The position numbers were made by a program, and so were the translations under genes. The notes beneath the pieces are model-generated. The model made no database searches. It saw only the letters and a list, made by a program, of their open reading frames with translations, and was not told the DNA's origin. Of a stretch of 64,000 nucleotides of DNA, positions 55,045-64,000 are shown one piece after another; position 1 is the stretch's first letter, and every line of letters starts with the position of its first letter. The DNA is taken from contig NC_087068.1 in assembly GCF_963678635.1 (NCBI RefSeq), positions 52,662,213 to 52,726,212 on the forward strand, written 5' to 3'. Source of the DNA: Symsagittifera roscoffensis. Lineage: Eukaryota > Xenacoelomorpha > Acoela > Convolutidae.

Positions 55045-55215
55045 AAAATGGTGAATCGGAACTATAGTTCAGCTTTAACCCTAACTGTCTTAGGGAATTT
55101 GTTTTGCTCTACAACCGACCTGATTCTTGGCCGCCTGCTGTGGTGGGACCAACGTTCTGCTCCATAGCGTATCTGATGTCTTTTCTTTTCCATGGTGCGC
55201 TGAATTTTTGGATGA
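55045..55215 (-). other. Minus-strand coding-like segment
   Basis: Read on minus: KFSAPWKRKDIRYAMEQNVG and on, to a TAG near 55110. It lies between the exon at 55518-55642 and the ORF at 54786 and may be another exon of the same gene. Confidence 0.25.
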
Positions 55216-55517
55216 AATTAATCAAAGAGGTACGTACATTCATAAATTTGACATCTCAGTGTTAATGTGGATTCCATTAACAATGATTAAAGATTTGCCC
55301 TTAAATTCTGCAATGGCTTTTCTCCGTACGCAGAAATATTTTGCGCTCTTCTTCATTTGACAAATATTTTTTTTGGAAGATAGCACTGCATGAAGCCAAA
55401 GTGCCTAATTAAGTTAAAGAGCAAAAAAAGTTAACCATAGTGACTATATATAACATATAAGCGATGCCGAGACTAATAATCATGAGAGATATAGTTTACA
55501 AAACAAAATTGACTTAC

Positions 55518-55642
55518 CTGCGAAACAGATAACGCTGCTATTCGACTGTACACTAATGTTGACATCGAGGAGCCTGATCGCGAGCCTGGTAATCTCTACG
55601 CCATCAATCTTACAGCTGTCTCCCAGATATACACGCGTAATC
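55518..55642 (-). CDS. Internal exon with strong donor, minus strand
   Basis: On the minus strand the exon is bounded by an AG near 55643-55644 and a consensus donor CAG|GTAAGT (GT at 55517-55516). It encodes about 41 residues without a stop (RVYLGDSCKIDGVEITRLAI, then LLDVNISVQSNSSVIC). It looks like a true coding exon, probably of the gene whose 3' part is at 54040-54786. Family not recognised. Confidence 0.4.
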
Positions 55643-55996
55643 CTTTAAGCACCGTGGTTTTCAGTGAAAGAAACGCAAGAAACTAGGTCAAAAAGTTTTC
55701 TCGGGCTTACAGAAATTTGTAAAATGAACCACTATTTTCGCGGTTGTTCGACGTTTGTATCTAGGAGAAGGAAGGAATGATTTGAAGCCTGTAATTTCAA
55801 GCACAGATCGATTAGTGTTGATAATTTCGTCAACGTTTCCAATTTTTGTCGCCTTAGCCAAATCTTCCGAAGATCACCGTTCCTTAAATAAGCGAGTATT
55901 TATAAAACGAGTCAAAAAACTTAATCTACATTTTTTGCGACCACCCTTATCGTGTTTTATTCTCTGGGTGTCTTTTTCAGCTACTTCCATTAGACC

Positions 55997-56379
55997 CTAG
56001 AGGCTAATTCTATGACATCGAACATAAAACTGAACCTGGCGCCAAAATCTTTCAGACTCTTTTAGTTTCTCCAGTGCTCTCTTCCGAGTAGTCTTGCGAG
56101 GAGTCACATGCTTCGAAAAATGAACAAAATGGTGCCTGTATAAGGATGCAGTTGCTGAACTTCTTGATGGTTCTGAGCATGATGGAAGAGCTAATGGTTG
56201 TGAGATCTTGATGTCGGGGTTCTTGATGAATTTCCTAACTGTTCTAAGGGCGGTGTTGATCTGTTCATAACACTAAGAGGTGAGTATTCGGGTAGCATTG
56301 TTTCTGAAACGAGAAACTTGACCACGTTCCTCCGTTTTTTGTTCCACGGTTTTTCCTTGAAGCCCGATAGAATTAACAT
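55997..56379 (-). pseudogene. Basic C-terminal coding remnant on the minus strand
   Basis: One frame (56379 to 56191) carries FKEKPWNKKRRNVVKFLVSE and a Pro/Ser segment; another continues from about 56220 with SCSEPSRSSATASLYR, then HVTPRKTTRKRALEKLKESE and FWRQVQFYVRCHRISL to a TAG at 55997-55999. A basic helical stretch near the C-terminus resembles nuclear or DNA-binding proteins, but no family is certain. Confidence 0.35.
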
Positions 56380-56479
56380 CCTGCTACTACTGCAATCGAA
56401 TGACAGCGTTGGCCTGGTATTGTTATTTTTCGCCTATTGCGTCTACGAATTTTCGATCCTTAACTGATGCTCTCGAAAA

Positions 56480-56720
56480 GCGATTCCAGAATTGTTGATC
56501 CATACTTTTCTCGGTCATTAAAGAGTCGTTTTTTGTATCGGACGAGTCGTTCTTTTGTATGTCGTTTGGTACGCGTCGGTCTGTGCGTCCCGATTTGTAT
56601 CTCGGTTATTTGACTGTCGATTGGTATGTCGGTTTGTTTGTCGGTAAGTTGAGTGTTGTATCGGTTTTTGTCGATTATCTGGTCCGTTTTTATTGTCAGA
56701 ATTGTTTCAGGTGCAGTAAC
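56480..56720 (+). repeat. Low-complexity GT-rich stretch with a 'gtcggtttgt' word
   Basis: Variants of tcg(g/t)tttgt and gtatgtcgg recur irregularly. No gene supported. Confidence 0.4.
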
Positions 56721-56864
56721 GAATAAATTAGAAGGTTTTCAGACTGAACTTGAAAGAGGTGCAGAGATGAGTGATTAGAGGTTGTTACTCAAGTTATCCA
56801 TATCCGTGGAATTACCAATTTGCTTAATTGGAAAACTAATTGTGGATTTTGGTGAGATTTTTAA

Positions 56865-57350
56865 CTTTTGTCAACCGGCTTTGCCAAACTTATCGAAATA
56901 ATTATGATTCCTAATAGCGTCAAAATTGTTTCGTTACTTTTTAAGCTGTCAACCAAAACAGTCACTAAATGTTTTTTGATTTCGATTAATTGAATTTTCA
57001 AGTATTTAAGTGTCATAATCTGTGATTTTAATACGCTCCTCGAATGGTTATGGTAATTGGAGGCGATCAATACTTCTTGAAATACCCAGTTTAACTATAC
57101 CTTGGGATAATAGGTTATACATAGGTTACAACAATTTTCTGTGATTTTTAACTTAACCTAACCGACTTGTTCAAACTTGAGTGGAGCTTCAAAGCCAGCG
57201 GATGGACTTCCTAGCCAACCAGAGTCATAATTGTTTCGATACCTTTTAAGCCGTCAACTAAAAAGTCACTAATTAGTGTTTCTTGAGTTTGAATAATTGG
57301 ATTTTCAAGTGTTAGATTTCAAAATTCGTGATTATCATACGCTTCTCATA
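56865..57350 (+). repeat. Two diverged direct repeats
   Basis: 56875-57045 and 57195-57345 share 'ttttaagc(t/c)gtcaac', 'cactaa', 'attggattttcaagt'-like and 'gtgatt.t.atacgct' blocks in the same order. Confidence 0.6.
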
Positions 57351-57439
57351 TACGCTCTTTTTTCCCTGTTAAATGGCCCAACATTTTGTTTTCTTGAAAA
57401 AAGTGTTTCACCTTTTAAAATATTCTTTTCAGTAAAAAA

Positions 57440-57790
57440 AACACTAATTATATCACAGCCTTTTAGTTTAATAACCAACCCCAAATACGGAAATAGTCCG
57501 TTCAGTTTTGCAAAATCTCAAAACTGGCAGAAAGAAATTGCGCCGTTCAGTCTATTTCTCATCCCAAATACTGATTTAGACGTTCGTTTGAGGTTTGTAA
57601 AATCTCAAACCTTGACGGAAAAGAATGTGTAATGGCGCCGTGCAGTCTATTCCAAACACTTAAAATCTCAATTTTTTTTCCGCAAAGAATGTGTAATGGC
57701 GCCGCGAAGTCTGTTTCCCATCCTAAAAGCTGAAATAGTTTGCTCCAGTTTTGCAAAATCTCAATAGTTCTTGTTGCAGTTCAAATCAAC
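57440..57790 (+). repeat. Degenerate direct repeats with a 'gtaatggcgccg' word
   Basis: gaatgtgtaatggcgccg occurs at about 57624 and 57686, with related 'gcgccgttcagtct' at 57541. Flanked by 'aaaatctcaaa' words also used in the 58-kb array. Confidence 0.5.
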
Positions 57791-57889
57791 CTCGCATACT
57801 AATCAGATCGTTCAAACTTCGTTCCAATTTACAAAACAAAATTTAAATCAATGGGAAAACTTCAATATAACTTGACAAATTTTTTGCAG

Positions 57890-58320
57890 TTGCAAAATCC
57901 CAAGTTTTGACCAAATCCCAAATACTGACAAAATCCCAATTACTGACGAAATCCCTAATACTTACAAAATACCAATTACTGACAAAATCCCAAATACTGA
58001 CAAATCCCAATACTGACAAAATCCCAAATACTGACAAAATCCCAAATACTGACAAAATGCCAATTACAGACGAAATCGCAAATGCTGACAAAATCCCAAA
58101 AAATGACAAAATCCCAATGGCTGACAAAATCTCAAATACTGACAAAATCCCAATTACTGACAAAATCCCAAATACTGACTAAATCCCAAATATTGACAAA
58201 GTCCCAATTACTAACAAAAAATTCTGCATTTCAGAACTTTTTGTCAGTAATTGGTATTTTGTCATTAATTGGGATTTAGCAGAATTGCAACGATTAATAA
58301 TCAGTAATTGGGATTTTGTA
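57890..58320. repeat. 18-bp tandem repeat with inverted copies at its right end
   Basis: About 17 units of 'aaatcccaaatactgac' with variants (aatta, ggctg). From 58240 the complement (gtcagtaattggtattttg, cagtaattgggattttg) appears about three times, so the array can fold into a hairpin. Frames on both strands are open because the period is a multiple of three. Confidence 0.85.
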
Positions 58321-58363
58321 GAACTGTAACGAACTATAAACAGTTTTTGGGATTTTAAATTGG

Positions 58364-58377
58364 GGGGGGGGGGGGTT
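58364..58377 (+). repeat. G homopolymer tract
   Basis: A run of about 14 G following 'ttaaatt', next to the 18-bp array. Similar to the G run at 12027-12047. Confidence 0.7.
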
Positions 58378-58704
58378 AGCTAACAGGGTACAAAGTTCGT
58401 GGGGCAAATTAGGGTGATATACCTTTATAGGGTGATATTCCCCGGGTTGCCTCTTATAGTGGGCAACCTGGGTCGAGAAAATGGGCATGATGTGAAGACT
58501 ACCTGGTGCAAGCAGGAACCAATGAGCCAGATGCGACGAGCGGGTTCCAGCAGGAACATTTGGCGTCGATTTGGTGCAAAATGGAGCCGGAGGACGAGGA
58601 ACCCATTTTGATCATTCAAGTTTTACATAACAAAACACCGTTTTTATTTTGCATAATAGTCTGCAATTAAATCAACATCACTGTTTAGCCCTCTATTTTA
58701 CTGA

Positions 58705-59148
58705 ATGACGATGAAATCTCCAAGGGCACTGCTCCAGGTACTGTTGGTACTACAGTTACAACTCCAGAAGTTACAAGTACTATCAATGGACAAGGGCACT
58801 GCTCCAGGTACTTTTGGTACTACAGTTACCGCTCCAGAAGTGACAAGTACTATCGATGAATATACCTCGGAATTCACCCATCGGTGCGCCAAGTTGCCCA
58901 TCCCTGCGCCAGCTGCGCCAATTAGGATGGTACCACTTCCCGAGGTACCGAATGGACCGTGTCTGAGGCCAGATCCACTTCCTCTCGTACCAGAGTTCGT
59001 TCGGCCCTTTCCTCTACCAGGCTCCATTTCGCCACTTCATAGTCTGGTTGAAGCAGATCTTAGAACGGATGAACGACCTCCTCTGGTGCGGATACAGAAA
59101 CTAAAAGCTCTTCGGGAAAAACCGCAGAGTTTTTTCTGTGGTTTCAGG
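58705..59148 (+). other. Proline-rich open frame upstream of the JmjC exons
   Basis: Open from ATG 58705 to 59160 (MTMKSPRALLQV). It contains a local 70-bp duplication (aagggcactgctccaggtac at 58723 and 58790) and a Pro-rich middle (PIPAPAAPIRMVPLPEVPNG). It runs into the T-rich acceptor at 59131-59148, so it is either a 5' exon or a chance frame. Confidence 0.25.
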
Positions 59149-60398
59149 CAGCTCTTGTAGCACGAGTACCAGTCAGATTTACAAGTTACCTCCAATTGAC
59201 CATGGCATTTTAAGTGAGAGACTTTCGCAAGTAAGCATCTGAACCTAAAACTAGCTCAAAGTCGTTATAATTAAACTTCGATAAACTTTTTCGGGTATTT
59301 TGTCTGCCTCAAGTCTAATACAGTGCGTGCCTGCGGTTTTTCTTGTCAGCTGGATCCACTCAGACTGGTTTATTGACCAACAAGGAGCTTTGTTAGTTCC
59401 ATCGGCTAAATCCATCAAAGAGTTCAAAAGCCAACTAGCGGATAGTTGCCAGTTTGACAGCCGAATGTAAGGGGACAATTTCATTGACGAATACCCCGAG
59501 GATCTCAGAGCTAGACGGTACATCTTGAAAGAAAAGGTATTCATTTTGTAAAGTAATTAGACTCCTAATAGGACTCCAGTTTTCAAATAAGTTTAACCTG
59601 ACATTTGGGTTTAATCCTAGGAATGGATACGATCAATTAAGCCAGCTGATGTTCAAACTTTGTTACGGTCAATGCCGCCAATGTTCTCGAATATCATTGA
59701 TGCTGATGATTCAATGTCAGCCTACACAAAATTCTTTGTCCCAAAAGCAGTCAAGGATGTGTCGTTGGGACACATACATAAAAGGAATTTGGAGAAGACA
59801 GAAGTACCGACAAAGTGGTCAAGCTACCTGCTGTTGTCACAGGCTGGTGCAATAACACCATTTCACCAAGATTTCTCGGTACATCTGTAATGTACTTTTA
59901 GTGAAGGGTTAAACAAAGTTTGGTGCACAATTTTTTCAACAAAAAATATAAATTTGTTCTATTTAGTTCTTTTTTCTCTTAGGCTGAAACACATTTTATT
60001 TGACGACCCCGTCGGTCAAGAACAAGCAGTTATTCCAGGAATATCTGATGCAGCAATCTCTGGGTTGGAAACCGATGTTTCCCGGGGATGACCCTCGCTG
60101 TGATGCTGGAGGGTTTCAGAAAGTTGTTCTGACGGAGCGCCATGCACTTGTTATGCCAGCTGGCATGATACACATGGTTGAAACGCATTCAGAGTCACTG
60201 GCTCCGGGTGTCAATTTCATTTTTGGTGGACACCTGCTGACGGCTGCCACAGGTTTTCGACATGAGCGGAAAGACGAAGAGCCCTTCAGCAGCTGCTACC
60301 CTGCTTTTCTGTTGTTGGCTCTGAATGAGCTTATGGTGCATCTGTGGTTAGAATCAAAAAATCAACTGATACATTTTTGTCGAATTAAAGGAAGATAG

Positions 60399-60731
60399 AG
60401 AAAGATAGTTTTAAAGCACAAGAGACGCGATCCCGCCGCAAGAATTAGAAAATCTGGGGGAGGTCTGGAGAATTCTGAAGGCGCAAGACAACGCCTCAAA
60501 TAACCATCTTGCCAGAATGCTTTACGAAAGTTTTTCTGGCCGAGTTTCATCCCAAATACTGTAATACTTTCTTCCGTATCCCAAAAATTGCACCCAGTTT
60601 AATCGCATATACTGAAATACTCAATTGATCCCAAAATTGAGTTTTGTCATCCCGTATACTGAAATGCTTAATTCATTCCAAAACCTCAGTTTAACTTCTC
60701 ATGCTAACTTTTGATAATTTTGTATTTTAAG
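60399..60731. other. Intronic or intergenic sequence
   Basis: Contains relatives of the 58-kb array words (atcccaaatactgtaatac, cccgtatactgaaatgc) at 60550-60680. No coding. Confidence 0.4.
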
Positions 60732-61032
60732 CCAACAACTAAGGAAAGGCTGGTGAATAAAGAAGAGATGGACAGTCTCTTCCAACACCATCGTGGGTAA
60801 TGCGAAGAATTGCCAGTGGGAGCATTGCCTGCCCAAATTTCAGTCAAAAGGGCCTGACGACTTTCTAATACCACATTCAAATATATAATCTGGACAGTTT
60901 TTTTAACGACTATGTACAAACTGACTAGATTTATTATTTGATATTTTAAGAACAGTTTTCTTCTATTACTTGAAATATGATTCTAATTTTTAGAATGCAG
61001 TCTGACTAGCTGACTGAATTTGGGAATTTCAG

Positions 61033-61222
61033 AGAAGATGACTTTGCGACTACTGAACCACAAACACAGACAGACGATAGTGAAATGTGCCCAATCTGCT
61101 GTCATGCTGTCATGATGGACGGCATCTGTTCAAAATACACGATGGGGATGTGGCGCACAAGCCTCATCCAAAGTGACCTTCTGTCGACAGGACTTGCCGC
61201 CTTTCAACTCGTTCATGCCCAT
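61033..61222 (+). CDS. Exon with Cys/His cluster, part of the JmjC gene
   Basis: Acceptor tttcag at 61027-61032, donor CAT|GTAACT at 61223. It encodes DDFATTEPQTQTDDSE followed by CPICCHAVMMDGICSKY, a possible small zinc-binding site. One leading base completes the Gly codon left by the exon ending at 60796, and the exon ends on a full codon. Confidence 0.5.
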
Positions 61223-61345
61223 GTAACTATTGCTTTTGACCGTGTTCATTGCATGTTTAACTAACTAAGCTTGGTGCCATGTGAACAACCCATTTTTTTC
61301 CATTTTTGACCACTAACTTGAATTTTCCCAATGTAAACACAAAAG

Positions 61346-61750
61346 AACATCCAACCTTTCCTCCATATCGATCACACAAATGACGAGGATACAAATGACG
61401 AGGATGACGATGAGGAGGGAGGAGACCAGATCGAAGTCGAGACAGTGGTGCCCTACCGTGACTCCGACTCGGAGTCGGAACCGGAGCAACTGAGGAGTGT
61501 CTCCGATTTCGAGCTGCTCTTGGGCAGCGACGAGGAGGAGAGCACTGCCTTGGACGCTCTTGCTAGGTCGCAGACACGCTGTGGTCTGGGATGGGCGAAT
61601 CGAAGAGGTCACCTCGACGACATGCCCTATAATTGTGCAAGCGGGCGGGGGCGCAGTCGCGGACGAGCAGCGCCAGCAGTCACCGCGACTGCAAACCTGC
61701 CAGGCCGGGACCGGGGACGAGGACGCGCCAGAACCGCTGGGTTATTTTGA
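61346..61750 (+). CDS. Terminal exon, acidic then RG-rich
   Basis: Acceptor AG at 61344-61345. A strongly acidic stretch (NDEDTNDEDDDEEGGDQ, then DSDSESEPEQ), a helix (DFELLLGSDEEESTALDAL) and an RG-rich end (SGRGRSRGRAAP, GRDRGRGRART), then TGA at 61748-61750. Acidic plus RG-rich tails are common in nuclear RNA- or chromatin-associated proteins. No mutations seen here. Confidence 0.5.
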   Translation, partial: NIQPFLHIDHTNDEDTNDEDDDEEGGDQIEVETVVPYRDSDSESEPEQLRSVSDFELLLGSDEEESTALDALARSQTRCGLGWANRRGHLDDMPYNCASGRGRSRGRAAPAVTATANLPGRDRGRGRARTAGLF

Positions 61751-61754
61751 GGTT

Positions 61755-63830
61755 CAAAATCTCAAAAAAAACTACTGAAATTCTTTTTGACTAGTTTATG
61801 AGAAAACTGTTATTTTTAGCCGTGTATTATGCCACAGTGTGTACAGACAGTGTGCTACAGTATGCAGTTCAGACAGAATGCCCTCATTTATCAGTAAAGG
61901 TTCAAGATCTCAAATCTCAAAATAAATTATTAAAATATTAATTTGTTAGTTATTAGAAAACTGTTTTTTAGCCGTCACTCAACAGCGCTCGTATCAACAT
62001 CACTGATATTGCTCAGTCATTGAGTCTTTTTAGTCACTCCAGTCATTCACCGGTCATTATCCACCTGTTTTTATCATTCAGTCATTGAGTCACTTTAGTC
62101 ACTTCAGTCATTCTCCAGTCAATCTCCAGTCATTCAGTTAATCAGAGTCATTTTCATCAAACAGACATATCGGAGTCACTTTTCAGCTGTGTCAGAGTCA
62201 TTCAGAGTCAGTTACAGTCAATCAACGTCCATATAGAGGTTTAAAATCTCAAATCTAGAAAAGTATTTTATTTTATGAAAAGATTATTTTATCAAAAAAC
62301 TGTTTTTTTTTAGTCCTCACTCAAGAGCGCTCATCCAGTATCAAAGCTACAAAATGCCCTACTTATCAGTAAAGGTTCAAAATTTCAAATCTAAAAAGTA
62401 TGACTCAAATATTTTGTGACTAGTTTAATAGAAAACAGTTTTTTTTAGCGGTCACTCAACAGCTCCCGTCCAGTATCAATGATACGAAATTCCCTACTTA
62501 TCAGTAAAGGTTCCAAACCTAAAATCTGAAAAAAAATCAAAATATTTGAAGCCTAGTTTATTAGAAAACTGTTTTTTAGCCGCCACTCAACAGCGCTCGT
62601 CCATTATCAATGCTACAAAATTCCCTACTTATCAGTAAAGGTTCAAAATCTAAATTCTGAAAAAAGTAATACCAAAATATTTTAAGCCTAGTTTATTAGA
62701 AAACTGATTTTTTTAGCCGCCACTCAACAGCGCTCGTCCAGTAAAAAAAGCTACAAAATGCCCCACTAATCAGTAAAGGATCAAAATCTCAAATATAAAA
62801 AAAGTATTACAATAGTGTTTTATGACTAGTTGATAAAAAAACTACTTTTTTTAGCCATCACTCAACAGTGCTCGTCCAGTATCAATGCTACAAAAAGCCC
62901 TACTTATCAGTAAAGGTTCAAAATCTAAAATCTGAAAAAGTAATACCAAAATATTTTAAGCCTAGTTTGTTTGAACACTGTTTTTTTTAGCCGCCACTCA
63001 ACAGCGCTCGTCCAGTAATAATGCTACAAAATGCCCTACTCACCAGTAAAGGATCAAAATCTCGAATATAAAAAAGTATTACATAGTGTTTTATGACTGA
63101 ATAGTTTATTAAAAAACTGCTTTTTTAGCCGTCACTCAACAATGCTCATCCAGTATTAATGCTACAAAATGCCCTACTTATCAGTTAAGGTTCAAAATCT
63201 CAAATCTAGAAAAATATTACTAAAATATTTTAAGACTAGTTTATTAGAAAACTATTTATTTAGGGTTCACTCAACAGCGCTCGTCCAGTATCAATGCTAC
63301 AAAATGCCCTACTTATCAAAAAAGGTTCAAAAACCAAATCTAAAAAAGAATTTAAAAAAAATTATGACTAGTTTATTAGAAAACTGTTGTTTAGTCGTCA
63401 CTCAACAGCTCTCGTCCAGTATCAGTGCTACAAAACACCCTAATTATCAGTAAAAATTCAAATTCTCAAATATAAAAAAATATTACTAAAAAATTTAAAG
63501 CCTAGTTTTTTAGAAAACTGTTTTTTTAGCCGCCACTTAACAGCGCTCGTCCAGTAATAATGCTACAAAATGCCCTACTATTCAGTAAAAGGATCAAAAT
63601 CTCAAATCTAAAAAATTATTACAATAAAGTTTCATGACTAGTTTATTAGAAAACTGGTTTTTTAGCCGTCACTCAACAGCGCTCGTCCAGTATCAATGCT
63701 ACAGAATCCCGTATTTATCACTAAAGGTTCAAAATCTCAAAACTCAAAATATATTACAAAAATATTTCATGACTAGTTTATAAGAAAACTGTTTTGTTAG
63801 TCGTCACTCAACAGCGCTCCTACCAGAGTC
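61755..63830 (+). repeat. 136-bp satellite, about 13 units
   Basis: Units recur every 128-139 bases: 'actcaacagcgctcgtcc' at about 62453, 62583, 62721, 62857, 62994, 63132, 63266, 63398, 63534, 63670 and 63805, with earlier diverged units. Each unit has a T-tract ending in TAG, a conserved block of about 55 bases to 'ttatcagtaaag', and an A-rich spacer with 'gactagtttattagaaaactg'. The array starts directly at the stop codon of the upstream exon. The short frames in it (for example 63169-63453) are by-products. Confidence 0.9.
62010..62225 (+). repeat. Degenerate 9-10 bp repeat inside the satellite
   Basis: The word agtcattc/agtcactt recurs about 20 times between two satellite units, enlarging one unit. 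A similar stretch occurs at 63825-63860. Confidence 0.7.
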
Positions 63831-63860
63831 ACTCAGCCAGAGTCTTTTTTATCACTCTTT

Positions 63861-64000
63861 CATTCAGTCAACCACAATTTGCTTAACATATACTCATATC
63901 AGCCCACTTATCAGTAAAGAAGTCTATTATGAAACTTTAGTTAGTTAGTCGTTTGTGCCAAAACTGCTGTGCTTCCTACTGCGCTTCCTACTGTGGTTCC
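63861..64000. other. Right window edge, no gene
   Basis: One more 'ttatcagtaaag' word at about 63908, then a short direct repeat (ctactgcgcttcctactg) at the edge. Nothing further. Confidence 0.4.

Larger units (their letters stand above)
59149..61750 (+). pseudogene. JmjC-domain gene with acidic/RG-rich tail, core mutated
   Basis: Exons with short introns. 59149-59230 (acceptor ttttttctgtggtttcag) encodes SQIYKLPPIDHGILSE. 59350-59536 encodes WIHSDWFIDQQGALLV and has an in-frame TAA. 59622-59878 starts EWIRSIKPADVQ and holds the iron ligands in TPFHQDFS. The next exon part is damaged: two one-base losses and a TGA (59985-59987) in about 110 bases. 59988-60398 holds KNKQLFQEYLMQQ and the distal His in VMPAGMIHMVETHSE. 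Then come 60732-60796, 61033-61222 and 61346-61750, whose reading phases fit each other. JmjC enzymes are Fe(II)/2-oxoglutarate hydroxylases or lysine demethylases; all three iron ligands remain. The stops suggest a recent pseudogene. Confidence 0.65.

Noticed and set aside
57843-58279. Isoleucine/serine-rich and Thr/Lys-rich frames in the 18-bp array
   Set aside because: Translations of a simple tandem repeat, open on both strands for the same reason.
58364-58377. G run as telomeric sequence
   Set aside because: A simple homopolymer without a telomere-type hexamer or heptamer.
31425-59987. In-frame TGA codons at 31425, 50845 and 59985 as evidence for TGA recoding or selenocysteine
   Set aside because: Other broken frames in the window have TAA and TAG as often (762, 1536, 2390, 5331, 30415, 54148), several genes end in a normal TGA, and I saw no SECIS-like structure. 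Ordinary decay is simpler.
61755-63830. 136-bp array as a CRISPR array
   Set aside because: Whole units repeat with drift; there are no short identical repeats with unique spacers, no cas genes, and the context is eukaryotic.

Overview
The window is AT-rich, gene-poor, repeat-dense eukaryotic DNA, most likely from an invertebrate animal; I cannot name the species. This rests on a BEL/Pao LTR retrotransposon (a family essentially confined to animals), Ty3/gypsy remnants, short GT-AG introns (about 85-125 nt) with T-rich acceptors, AATAAA signals, and JmjC- and SET-type chromatin domains. There are no bacterial operons, ribosome binding sites or CRISPR arrays. Most long reading frames carry stops or frameshifts, so much of the window is decayed mobile DNA.

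Layout. 1-5.8 kb: a BEL/Pao element on the + strand (gag, zinc knuckles, protease, RT, RNase H, integrase, C-terminal domain), cut by the left window edge and broken by many stops and frameshifts, ending in a polypurine tract and the start of a 3' LTR; a tRNA-like pseudogene follows. 6-12 kb: AT-rich DNA with no gene, then a dispersed repeat family ('R') and a larger block ('P').

12.1-35.8 kb: the most interesting structure, a roughly 24-kb element bounded by long inverted arms (about 3.5-3.8 kb of homologous sequence each) and lying inside an R repeat. Between the arms are direct duplications of one gene module. Y-blocks (17.08-20.64 and 24.29-27.94 kb) carry a stop/start-overlapping ORF pair preceded by ATTGG boxes and followed by an F-rich minisatellite. 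X-blocks (20.7-23.05, 23.06-24.29 and 28.3-30.9 kb) carry small ORFs and a gene resembling PC4-type ssDNA-binding proteins. A single-copy ORF (31365-31973) lies next to the right arm. A 2.1-kb block holding another PC4-like gene and a P copy interrupts only the left arm. I recognise no transposase, polymerase or capsid gene, so its class is unknown.

36-45 kb: gene-poor DNA, short tandem repeats and a degenerate Ty3/gypsy pol (38.7-41.0 kb). 45-54 kb: coding remnants (RRM-like on -, P/S-rich, SET-like on +), three paralogous micro-ORFs that look like secreted peptides (50017, 52859, 53064), an S/P-rich exon on -, a gypsy integrase finger on - and a hairpin repeat. 54-56.4 kb: minus-strand exons of an unrecognised gene. 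57-58.4 kb: dispersed and tandem repeats. 58.7-61.75 kb: a JmjC gene with in-phase short introns and an acidic/RG-rich tail, mutated in the JmjC core. 61.8-63.8 kb: a 136-bp satellite starting at that gene's stop codon, whose units mostly keep splice-acceptor- and donor-like edges.

All domain assignments were read by eye from motifs; no database search was possible.
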